Assembly (NCBI GenBank): GCA_027625145.1
Contig: JAQBXK010000009.1
Coordinates: forward strand, 1 to 63,069
Reading direction: 5' to 3'
Origin: Pseudomonadota bacterium
Lineage (GTDB): Bacteria; Pseudomonadota; Alphaproteobacteria; Puniceispirillales; Marisalimonadaceae
Length of the DNA: 63,069 nucleotides
Position numbers and translations under genes: made by a program. The notes below the pieces were generated by a model. It did not search any database. It saw only the letters and a list, made by a program, of their open reading frames with translations, and had not been told where the DNA came from. This document shows, one piece after another, positions 56,022-63,069 of this stretch (position 1 is the stretch's first letter; the number at the start of each line of letters is the position of its first letter).

Positions 56022-57170
56022 TTATCTAAACTTAATATTTGATCTATTAAGCTGTTTAATATTTGTGCATCCCATCAATTTCATATCTCTTTCTAACTCT
56101 GTACGATATAGATTTAAAGCACGTTCAACCCCTTTTTGTCCTGCTGCTGCTAAAGCATAAAGATACATTCTTCCACCTGAACAAGCTTTGGCTCCAACTG
56201 ACAAGGCCTTCAAAATATGAGTTCCTCTTTGAATACCTCCCTCACAAATAACATCTATTTTATCTCCTACAGCATCAACAATTTCTGCCAATTGATCAAA
56301 TGGCGCTCTTGCTCCATCTAATTGACGTCCACCATGGTTTGACACCATTATACCGGTGCAACCAATATCAACTGCCTTTTTTGCATCCTCTACACTCATA
56401 ATACCTTTTAAAGCAAAATGACCACCCCATTTAGAACACAAACGCTCTGCATCTTTCCAATTCATAGATTGATCTAACATTGAAGAAAAATAAGACCCTA
56501 TTGATGTAGCGGTGTTAGTTCCTTCACTTACATAATCTTGCAATTGAGGTAATTCAAATTTTGGCTTTGTTAAGTAATTAATTGCCCACATTGGCTTAGA
56601 AGCAAAGCTATAAAGACTAGATAAAGTTAATTTAGGAGGTGAGGTAAATCCAGTTCTTAGATCTCTCTCACGATTTCCACCTGTAATAGTATCAACGGTT
56701 AATGCTAAAACATCAAATTTAGCTGCCTTAACTCTTTCAAGCATACTATCATTTAGACCTCTATCTTTATGAAAATAAAATTGAAACATTTTAGGTGTAG
56801 ATACTATAGACGAAATCTCCTCAACACTGACTGTTCCTAATGAAGAAACACCAAACATTGTTCCGTATTTCTGAGCAGCTTTGCCAACGGCTCTTTCACC
56901 ATCGTAATGAAAAAGTCTTTGCAAAGCAGTCGGTGCGCAATAAAATGGAAGATCAAGTTTTTTGCCAAAAATAGTCGTAGATAAATCAACATTTTCTACG
57001 CCTCTTAAAACATTTGGAATAAGATCACAATCGTTGTATGCCTCTGTATTTCTGTTATATGTAATTTCATCATCAGCTGCTCCATCTATATAATGGAAAA
57101 TAGGTGAAGGAAGACGTTTTTTTGCTAATTTTCTAAAATCTTTAAAATTATAACAATCATTTAAATTCAT
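56022..57170 (-). CDS. FMN-dependent alpha-hydroxy-acid oxidase/dehydrogenase (LldD-like)
   Basis: Oxidises an L-2-hydroxy acid such as L-lactate or glycolate to the 2-oxo acid. FMN/active-site elements: Y-I-D-G-A-A-D-D near residue 27, the catalytic His in M-V-S-N-H-G-G-R-Q-L-D-G, I-C-E-G-G-I-Q-R-G-T and G-A-K-A-C-S-G-G-R-M-Y-L-Y. 382 aa. The S-G-G-R replaces the common M-I-G-R. The substrate cannot be told. Confidence 0.92.
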   Translation of the reverse strand: MNLNDCYNFKDFRKLAKKRLPSPIFHYIDGAADDEITYNRNTEAYNDCDLIPNVLRGVENVDLSTTIFGKKLDLPFYCAPTALQRLFHYDGERAVGKAAQKYGTMFGVSSLGTVSVEEISSIVSTPKMFQFYFHKDRGLNDSMLERVKAAKFDVLALTVDTITGGNRERDLRTGFTSPPKLTLSSLYSFASKPMWAINYLTKPKFELPQLQDYVSEGTNTATSIGSYFSSMLDQSMNWKDAERLCSKWGGHFALKGIMSVEDAKKAVDIGCTGIMVSNHGGRQLDGARAPFDQLAEIVDAVGDKIDVICEGGIQRGTHILKALSVGAKACSGGRMYLYALAAAGQKGVERALNLYRTELERDMKLMGCTNIKQLNRSNIKFR

Positions 57171-57272
57171 TGAGCAACCCTTATTTATATAATACGTATA
57201 ATTAACGATAATAACTATCCGTGAAACATATAAGCTTTTATATAATTGTCTATTTAAATTTTATGAGGAATT
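57171..57272. promoter_or_regulatory. Divergent promoter region, hydroxyacid oxidase / photolyase
   Basis: 102 bases between divergent genes with TACGTA at about 57193-57198. A GAGGAA ribosome binding site precedes the photolyase ATG. No other defined operator is seen. Confidence 0.4.
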
Positions 57273-58772
57273 ATGCACAATAATAATCTTTTATTAATAC
57301 TTGGTAACCAACTATTTCCAATTGAATACATCAAAAAAACAAACGTTAATAAAATTTTTATGGCTGAAGATTATGGCTTATGTATCAATTACAAACACCA
57401 TAAGTTAAAAATACTAATGTTTTTTCAAGCTATGAGACAGTATAAAGAAGAATTGATTCAAAATGGTTATCAAGTAATTTATCACTCAATAGAAGATAAT
57501 GACTTTAAAGATACTTTTGAAAAAAAAATTCATAAAACCATTGATCATCATAAGATAGAGAATATTAAATATTTTGAAATTGAAGATCATTTTTTTGAAA
57601 AAAAATTTGTTAAATTTATTAAAGATACCAAAATAAATTTTGAAATTTTTAAATCCCCTATGTTCTTATGTTCAAGATCAGAATTTAAAGAATTTGCATT
57701 ATCACAAAAAAAAATAATAAGAATGGCAAGTTTTTATCAACTAATGAGAAGAAAATTATCTATTCTTTTAGATAAAGATGGAAAACCTGCCGGGGGCAGA
57801 TGGTCATTTGATGAAGAAAACAGAAAAAAAATACCTAAAAAATTTACTCTTCCTTTAGTTCCCAAAAACTTTAGTGACTTATCTTTAGATAAACTCAAAA
57901 ATTCAATAAATAAATATTTTGGCGATCACCCTGGTTTAATTAATAATTTATGGATGCCTACAAATAGAAAAGATGCATTATGTTGGTTAGATAATTTTTT
58001 AAAAGTTAAATTCATTAATTTTGGAAATTATGAGGATGCAATTCATTCAGAAAACAATTTCCTGTTTCATAGCGGATTAAGTCCAATAATGAATATGGGA
58101 CTCCTTACTCCAAAGGAAATAATAGATAAAGCTTTAAAATTTTCAGTTGAACAAAGAATACCTATTAATTCTACAGAAGGATTTATTCGTCAAATTATAG
58201 GTTGGAGAGAATTTATCAGAGGTATTTATCATTACAAAGATTATGAAAATAAAAATCATAATTATTGGAATCATAATAAAAAATTAACTAAAGATTGGTA
58301 TGAAGGAACCACAGGAATCAAGCCATTAGATGATACAATTAAAGATTGTATTAATTATGGATACACACATCATATTCCAAGATTAATGATAATAGCTAAC
58401 ATAATGAACCTATCAAGAATTCATCCTGAAGAAATCTACAAATGGTTTATGGAAATGTTTGTAGATTCTTCTGATTGGGTAATGAAACCAAATGTATATG
58501 GAATGGGTCTATTTGCTGATGGAGGTGTTTTTGCGACCAAGCCCTATTCTTGCGGTTCAAATTATATAATTAAGATGAGTAATTATAAAAAAGACGATTG
58601 GGCAGATATTGTTGATGGGCTTTATTGGAAATTTATAAATGATAATATTTCTTTTTTTAAAACTAATCCAAGATTATCAATTTTGATAAAATCTTTAGAA
58701 AAAATGCCTAATGAAAGAAAATTATTCATATTTGAAAAAGCCAATCATTTTATTAAAAATAAAACATTATAA
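57273..58772 (+). CDS. Photolyase/cryptochrome of the FeS-BCP (PhrB/CryB) family lacking FeS ligands
   Basis: The fold and motifs match the bacterial (6-4) photolyase family: N-terminal L-I-L-G-N-Q-L-F, F-I-R-Q-I-I-G-W-R-E-F-I-R-G near residue 305, Y-T-H-H-I-P-R-L-M at 364-372 and D-W-V-M-K-P-N-V-Y-G-M at 401-411. Only the first cluster Cys (C359, equivalent to PhrB C350) is present. The other three, normally in a C-x-G-C...C-P-F segment after M-S-N-Y, are replaced by Y-K-K-D-D-W-A-D-I-V (438-447). 499 aa. It may be a repair photolyase or a light sensor. Confidence 0.9.
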   Translation: MHNNNLLLILGNQLFPIEYIKKTNVNKIFMAEDYGLCINYKHHKLKILMFFQAMRQYKEELIQNGYQVIYHSIEDNDFKDTFEKKIHKTIDHHKIENIKYFEIEDHFFEKKFVKFIKDTKINFEIFKSPMFLCSRSEFKEFALSQKKIIRMASFYQLMRRKLSILLDKDGKPAGGRWSFDEENRKKIPKKFTLPLVPKNFSDLSLDKLKNSINKYFGDHPGLINNLWMPTNRKDALCWLDNFLKVKFINFGNYEDAIHSENNFLFHSGLSPIMNMGLLTPKEIIDKALKFSVEQRIPINSTEGFIRQIIGWREFIRGIYHYKDYENKNHNYWNHNKKLTKDWYEGTTGIKPLDDTIKDCINYGYTHHIPRLMIIANIMNLSRIHPEEIYKWFMEMFVDSSDWVMKPNVYGMGLFADGGVFATKPYSCGSNYIIKMSNYKKDDWADIVDGLYWKFINDNISFFKTNPRLSILIKSLEKMPNERKLFIFEKANHFIKNKTL

Positions 58773-58838
58773 TAAGACTTCACAAAGAATAAATTTGCTT
58801 TAATATTTGATCATTATATTTTATTACTTAGGTTAATT

Positions 58839-59753
58839 ATGCTGTTTGATATTCCTAAAATTGATTATCACATATTGTGTGATGAAAATAGTATAAATAG
58901 CCAACTAGAAATAGAAAAATTAAAAATAGCTGCAACTGAATATGGTTTTTTAATAATAAAAAATCATCCAATCAACTTTAAAAATATCATGAGTGTTTTT
59001 TCAATATATAAGCAGTTTTTTAATCAATCTATTGAAGATAAAAGTAAGGTAACTATGTCAAATACTTCTTCTAATAGAGGATGGGGTGGGTTAAGAGCTG
59101 AACAAGTAAATAAAGATTTTAACCCTGATTATAAAGAAATATTTGATTGTGGCCCAAATATTAATTTCAAACACAAATTTGAAGAGTTACCATATTACTC
59201 CAAAAATATATGGCCAGAACAGATCCCATTATTTGAGAAAACTATAATGTCTTTTTATAAATCTTGTGAAACCATTTCTCTTTCTATACTTAAACAAATA
59301 GAAATTTCGCTTAACTATTCAAGTAATTACTTTTCTGATAAGTTTAATATACCTATGTCACTTCTAAGATGTAACTATTACCCCCAAAGATCAAAAGAAC
59401 TTTCTAACAAAGACTTTGGAATTGCAACGCACACTGATTATGGATGTTTAACTCTTTTATTTACTAACGGTACTCCTGGTTTAGAAATAGAGCTACCATC
59501 AAAAAAATGGGGGAAAATAACAGCAAAAAAAAATGAAATTATAGTAAATTTTGGAGATATGTTAGAGATCTGGTCAAATAAAATAATCAAAGCTACTCAC
59601 CATCGAGTTAAAGTAAATAATAAGGAGAGGTATTCTATTCCTTTTTTCTTTAATCCACAATATGACACTATAATCTCAAAAGAGAACAAGATTTTAGCTG
59701 GTGAATATTTGTCAAAAAAATATAATTCTACATACATTCATAAGATTACTTAA
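58839..59753 (+). CDS. 2-oxoglutarate/Fe(II) oxygenase, isopenicillin-N-synthase-like
   Basis: Non-haem iron enzyme. Iron ligands H-T-D-Y-G (H and D) and a distal His in A-T-H-H-R-V, with the 2-oxoglutarate Arg in R-Y-S-I-P-F-F. An N-terminal DIOX_N half (Y-G-F-L-I-I-K-N-H, I-E-D-K-S-K) gives the usual 304 aa. It follows the photolyase gene on the same strand by 66 bases. Substrate unknown. Confidence 0.9.
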   Translation: MLFDIPKIDYHILCDENSINSQLEIEKLKIAATEYGFLIIKNHPINFKNIMSVFSIYKQFFNQSIEDKSKVTMSNTSSNRGWGGLRAEQVNKDFNPDYKEIFDCGPNINFKHKFEELPYYSKNIWPEQIPLFEKTIMSFYKSCETISLSILKQIEISLNYSSNYFSDKFNIPMSLLRCNYYPQRSKELSNKDFGIATHTDYGCLTLLFTNGTPGLEIELPSKKWGKITAKKNEIIVNFGDMLEIWSNKIIKATHHRVKVNNKERYSIPFFFNPQYDTIISKENKILAGEYLSKKYNSTYIHKIT

Positions 59754-59937
59754 GATCTTTTGATCCTTAATTTCATTTACTTTTAAACTATTTGTTCCGT
59801 TTACCTAGCCGTCATCAAAAAGAACTCTTTGTTAATTTATAAAAGCAATCCTCATTAATCTAATTTGATAGAGTAAATGGAAAAAATAATTAACTTCATT
59901 AAAAATCAAACAACTATATAACAGTTAAAATATATGG
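59754..59937. other. Intergenic, between convergent oxygenase and MATE genes
   Basis: 184 AT-rich bases. A short GATC-TTTT-GATC dyad lies right at the oxygenase stop and may be a weak terminator. Nothing else is seen. Confidence 0.35.
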
Positions 59938-61254
59938 TTATTTATTACTTGTTAAAGTAAAAACTCTTTTAAGATACATCGTTAAAACGATACCTCTTAT
60001 AATTAAAAACAAAAGAAAACATGAATATAAATTTTTTAAATTTAAACTGTCATCTATTACGAATTCTAATGTGAAATAAAATATAAGACATGCAATCATT
60101 ATAGAGTTTCTCATTTCTTTTGCTAATGTTGCTCCAATAAATATACCATCTAACTGAAAAGCTAGAGTAGAAATAAAAGGGGTAATAATAACTAGTGCCC
60201 AAATTTCAGCAGTTAACATTCTTAAGATTTTAATGTCAGTAAAAATAGCTATTAAATAATTACCAAAAAAATAAAAAATACATCCTATAATTAAAGCAAA
60301 TATAATAGCTAATTCAGTTGAACTTTTTATAGATTTATACAAGTCATTTTTATTTTTAGAACCAATAGAATTGCCAACCAAAGTTTCTGCTGAATGTGCA
60401 AAAGCGTCTAATGAATAAGATGATAAACTAAAAATAACTAATAATATTTCCATTGTAGCTAATTCATTGATCCCTATTAAGCCAGCCTTTTTAATAAGAT
60501 ATGCTTGAACAAAAACTAAAAAAATTGTTCTTAAAAATAAATTTTTACTAATTAAAAATAAAGGTGCAAAACTTTGAAAATTAATTATTTTTTTAATATT
60601 AAATTTTTGGAAATTAAGATTTTTATAAAAATTTGAAAACATTAATATAGAAATTAATAAACCAGAAAATTGAGCAATTACGCTTCCAATTGCTACACCA
60701 TAGATTCCTAAATCTAAGATAATAGAAAAATAAATTGAAGAAATAATATTAGCAAAATTTATTATAATTAATTGTAACATAACTGATTTTGTTTTTTGCA
60801 TCCCAAAAAACCAACCCAAAAAAACCATGTTTATCAATCCAAAAGGCAACCCTATCAATCTTATAAAAAGATATTCCTTAAAAATATCTTGGACTTCTTT
60901 GTTAGGAGTTAAAAAATAAAGAGAAAAATTATATATCTTATTTTTAAGAAGATATATAAAAATACCAATAAAAAAGGCTAATAACAACGGTCTTATTAAG
61001 CTAAAAAAAACTTCTTCATGATTTTTTTCACCTATTTTTTGAGCTGTAATTCCAGTTGTTCCCATTCTAAGAAAATTCAATCCAGCATATACAAAATTAA
61101 ATACAATCCCTCCAAAAGCAATTGAAGCAATATATAGACTATTTGGCATATGACCCATTATAACGGTATCAGTTAAGCCAACTAAAGGTATTGTAAAATT
61201 TGCAATGATTACAGGCCAAGACAAAGACCATATTTTTTTTCTGTTTATTGACAT
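59938..61254 (-). CDS. MATE-family efflux transporter (DinF-like)
   Basis: Cation-coupled multidrug or metabolite exporter. About 12 hydrophobic segments over 438 aa, as usual. Family signatures: P-L-V-G-L-T-D-T-V-I-M-G-H near residue 24 and the T-G-I-T-A-Q-K-I-G segment near 66, matching the DinF branch. Transcribed alone; upstream is a long AT-rich gap. Confidence 0.9.
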   Translation of the reverse strand: MSINRKKIWSLSWPVIIANFTIPLVGLTDTVIMGHMPNSLYIASIAFGGIVFNFVYAGLNFLRMGTTGITAQKIGEKNHEEVFFSLIRPLLLAFFIGIFIYLLKNKIYNFSLYFLTPNKEVQDIFKEYLFIRLIGLPFGLINMVFLGWFFGMQKTKSVMLQLIIINFANIISSIYFSIILDLGIYGVAIGSVIAQFSGLLISILMFSNFYKNLNFQKFNIKKIINFQSFAPLFLISKNLFLRTIFLVFVQAYLIKKAGLIGINELATMEILLVIFSLSSYSLDAFAHSAETLVGNSIGSKNKNDLYKSIKSSTELAIIFALIIGCIFYFFGNYLIAIFTDIKILRMLTAEIWALVIITPFISTLAFQLDGIFIGATLAKEMRNSIMIACLIFYFTLEFVIDDSLNLKNLYSCFLLFLIIRGIVLTMYLKRVFTLTSNK

Positions 61255-61546
61255 AATTTTTTATGATGAAATAAAGTTATATTTATAAAATATGTATCAA
61301 TGAAATATATAAAAAATAGTTTTTTAAAAACAATTAATAAATCTTTGATTACAAAATATTATAGTTGAAATTATTTATAAAAGAAAATTATTTTCTTTAT
61401 AGTTTAAATGCATTTTTAAGATTTATGCAAATCGAATAAATATGAAAATGCCACAAATATACCTTAATAAATCCTAATTAAAAACTTATTGATCTTCTTT
61501 AATCAGATTATAAATAGAACGTTTTTTTCATTTATAACCCTCCTAA
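61255..61546. other. AT-rich intergenic region
   Basis: About 290 bases with no credible gene or RNA on either strand. The part next to 61254 should hold the MATE promoter. Confidence 0.5.
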
Positions 61547-61576
61547 AAGCATTAGCTATGAAAATAGCTAATGCTT
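61547..61576 (-). terminator. Hairpin terminator after the cupin gene
   Basis: Perfect 13-bp stem AAGCATTAGCTAT (61547-61559) / ATAGCTAATGCTT (61564-61576) with a 4-base loop, 6 bases past the cupin stop. On the minus strand only a short T-run follows (CTTTTAGG), so termination may be partial. A longer T-run follows on the plus side, but no gene reads toward it. Confidence 0.7.
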
Positions 61577-61582
61577 GAAATA

Positions 61583-61936
61583 TTAATTTTTTGTAGCATA
61601 TGTCTTTGCTGCAGTTGCATTAAATTCTAATGCAACACATTCAGTATCACCTTCAACCCAACCATCATGGCCTGGCTCAATCACGTAAACATCTCCTGCA
61701 ACAAAAGTATCAACTGTGCCATCATTGTGTTTTGCTGACATAGAACCTGATAAAATAGTGCCAACATGACGAGCTTGACAACTTTCACCTCCAACAATAG
61801 GCTTTATACAAGTAGACCAACTCCATCCTGGCTGAAGAACCATTTTAGCGGCAGCAACTCCACCTAAGTCACAAACATGAACATTTGCTTTATCAGGACT
61901 TCTAACTTCATCAGGTTTATTAAAAGATTTTTTAAT
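61583..61936 (-). CDS. Cupin-domain protein, possible ATT start
   Basis: Small cupin: W-S-W-S-T-C-I-K-P-I, H-V-G-T-I-L-S-G-S-M and G-D-V-Y-V-I-E-P-G-H-D-G-W-V form the two cupin motifs. The first ATG in frame (61843) would give 86 aa and cut off a conserved leader. The open frame continues back for 31 codons (K-S-F-N-K-P-D-E-V-R ... V-C-D-L-G-G), matching the usual family N-terminus, to ATT at 61936. An in-frame TAA lies 9 bases upstream of it. No ATG, GTG or TTG exists in this stretch. The AAAAAGGA just upstream is close to the ATT. Either ATT is the start, or the start was lost by mutation or sequencing error. 117 aa if ATT. Confidence 0.75.
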   Translation of the reverse strand: MKKSFNKPDEVRSPDKANVHVCDLGGVAAAKMVLQPGWSWSTCIKPIVGGESCQARHVGTILSGSMSAKHNDGTVDTFVAGDVYVIEPGHDGWVEGDTECVALEFNATAAKTYATKN

Positions 61937-61966
61937 TCCTTTTTATATTTAGGTTAAATTAAAATA

Positions 61967-62584
61967 TTAGATATTATTTATAACATTTGCAGACTTTAAT
62001 GTTCCAATTTCATTAGCTCTATTTACTATATTTTGAAATGCCTCTGACATTCCTATTTTATCTATAATTTCTCCCATTGATGCAATAGAAGAATAATAAT
62101 AAACAACATATAAAACATTCATTTTATCAGCAATGACTGGATATAACGCAAGTAACTTAGTATCTTCCGTTTTTGAGATTTCTTCAACTTCTGATAACAA
62201 GTCTATAGATTGAGGAAGTGATTTTCTATCTACTTCATACTCTCTAATCAATAAAACATTATGACTTGGAGATGGCGCCCCATAAACACTTCTATATATT
62301 TCAGGACCTATAAGCACACCAGAGGGATTTTTAGCTCTCTCTTTCATTAAATCAATCATTTCTTTATTTTGACTTAATAAAGCATAGGATTTTGTTGCAG
62401 ATGTCATATCAGGATAAACTGCTGTTAGTTGAAGAGAACCATTTAACGCACCTCCAACAAACATTCCTAATCTTGCTTTCACTCCATTAGAAATCATTAT
62501 ATCTCTATATTTTTTAGCTCTTTCAATAGCAATCTCAGATTTACCTGAGATTGGACTTAATACTCTTCTTGAAATTATAGTCAT
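61967..62584 (-). CDS. Hypothetical two-repeat protein, possible alpha+beta barrel fold
   Basis: I do not recognise a named family. Two halves (about residues 1-105 and 108-205) each read beta-alpha-beta-beta-alpha-beta, resembling duplicated dimeric ferredoxin-like (ABM/DUF1330-type) domains. There is no signal peptide or membrane segment. I start it at ATG 62584 because GGGGGGA lies 4 bases upstream; a longer frame to 62596 includes that site. 205 aa. It precedes the cupin gene by 30 bases, so both are probably one operon ending at the 61547 hairpin. Confidence 0.7.
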   Translation of the reverse strand: MTIISRRVLSPISGKSEIAIERAKKYRDIMISNGVKARLGMFVGGALNGSLQLTAVYPDMTSATKSYALLSQNKEMIDLMKERAKNPSGVLIGPEIYRSVYGAPSPSHNVLLIREYEVDRKSLPQSIDLLSEVEEISKTEDTKLLALYPVIADKMNVLYVVYYYSSIASMGEIIDKIGMSEAFQNIVNRANEIGTLKSANVINNI

Positions 62585-62717
62585 AATTCCCCCCATTATT
62601 ATATAACTTAAACTCTAATAAGAATAAAATTTAATGTCAATAGGTGTTTTATTGGTTAAATTATAAAAAATGAAAATTGGTTATTTATTAATTAAAAAAT
62701 AACTTGTTATTAATAAC

Positions 62718-63069
62718 TTATTTCCATTTAGGCCCCCAAAACCAAGCTACTAAAGATCGTCTGACACCTGAAGTAACAGGAAGAACTCTATGACGAAGAT
62801 AAGAAGGAAAGATTAGTAAAGTTCCTTTTTTTTTAAAATCTGCATTGGTATTAATTTCATCAAACTCAAAATCACCACCATCATATTCTATAGGATCACT
62901 TAACTGTAAAGTAATTGAAATTTTCCTATCAAAGTCTGTTTCTCCGTTCCAATGAACATCGTGATGCCAATCATAGTGATCATTTTGCTTTGCTGTGTAC
63001 TCAGTAAACTGGATATCAGCTTGATTTTTAATGTCAAAATTGAAAGCATTGTTATTTGCTTTTTTAACG
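62718..63069 (-). CDS. 2-oxoglutarate/Fe(II) dioxygenase, partial (5' end outside window)
   Basis: The last 117 codons of a prolyl-4-hydroxylase-type dioxygenase run off the window edge. Iron ligands H-H-D-V-H-W (H and D) and the distal His in Y-L-R-H-R-V, plus the 2-oxoglutarate Arg in G-V-R-R-S-L-V-A-W-F. It ends F-W-G-P-K-W-K. This YbiX/phage-like family acts on proteins or small molecules; the substrate is unknown. The reading frame is open with no start in the window. Confidence 0.85.
   Translation of the reverse strand, partial: VKKANNNAFNFDIKNQADIQFTEYTAKQNDHYDWHHDVHWNGETDFDRKISITLQLSDPIEYDGGDFEFDEINTNADFKKKGTLLIFPSYLRHRVLPVTSGVRRSLVAWFWGPKWK

Noticed and set aside
59760-59778. GATC-TTTT-GATC as a terminator of the IPNS-like gene
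   Set aside because: Only four to six pairs and no following T-run; too weak to list as a terminator.
62585-62596. Extended start of the two-repeat protein
   Set aside because: Those codons are the GGGGGGA ribosome binding site of the ATG at 62584.
1-63069. CRISPR array, tRNA or rRNA genes
   Set aside because: No regularly spaced repeats and no cloverleaf or rRNA-like segments were noticed in the gaps; the intergenic spaces are short and AT-rich.

Overview
This is an AT-rich window (roughly 30% G+C by eye, not computed) from a compact proteobacterial chromosome. The gene order is that of an alphaproteobacterium: trpD-trpC-moaC-moeA-lexA-gltX-gltA, then the run rpsB-tsf-pyrH-frr-uppS-cdsA-dxr-rseP-bamA-skp-lpxD-fabZ-lpxA-lpxI-lpxB, then proS-lolC-lolD-dnaE, then parC, recO-era-rnc-lepB-acpS-pdxJ, spoT, rpoZ, folK, smpB and dapA. 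LpxI in place of LpxH, a short ProS, a HemB without the zinc-binding cysteines, a GTTC-N7-GTTC type SOS box at lexA and a Tat-exported TRAP binding protein all fit. Strong AT bias, tiny intergenic gaps and abundant TRAP/dioxygenase/photolyase genes suggest a streamlined, probably marine, surface-water lineage (SAR11-like, SAR116-like or AEGEAN-169-like). The exact clade cannot be fixed from the sequence alone. I found no rRNA, tRNA or CRISPR.

Layout. 1-3110 is an accessory island: three small plus-strand genes, the last an XRE-type HTH protein, facing a minus-strand tyrosine integrase that abuts the rpsI terminator. Two of the small genes share an exact 64-bp repeat that encodes the same C-terminal segment. 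3186-4158 holds rpsI-rplM. 4394-11502 (plus) holds tryptophan and molybdopterin synthesis genes, lexA, gltX and gltA. 11503-32591 (minus) is one long block: prolyl-tRNA synthetase, lipoprotein release, DNA polymerase III alpha, translation factors, isoprenoid and phospholipid synthesis, outer-membrane assembly and lipid A synthesis. 32713-34481 (plus) holds hemB and a leucyl/arginyl-protein transferase. 34484-40966 (minus) is a TRAP transporter operon ending in a gamma-glutamyltransferase-like gene. 41158-52842 (minus) is a second housekeeping block. 52943-63069 is a mixed accessory tail: PLP dehydratase, nitroreductase, TauE/SafE and YczE-like membrane proteins, an FMN hydroxyacid oxidase, a photolyase-like protein, two 2-oxoglutarate dioxygenase-like proteins, a MATE exporter, a cupin and an unrecognised two-repeat protein.

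Functionally the two minus-strand blocks build the cell envelope (lipid A, undecaprenyl-PP, CDP-diacylglycerol, BAM, Lol, signal peptidase) and couple it to translation and RNA processing. The most informative extra signals are: a probable CTG start for moeA and a possible ATT start for a cupin gene; an SOS box that settles the lexA start; an rpsB leader that can fold as hairpin plus pseudoknot; intercistronic hairpins in the rpsB-tsf and dctP-dctQ gaps; oversized TRAP membrane subunits; and a photolyase-family protein that lacks three of the four FeS-cluster cysteines.
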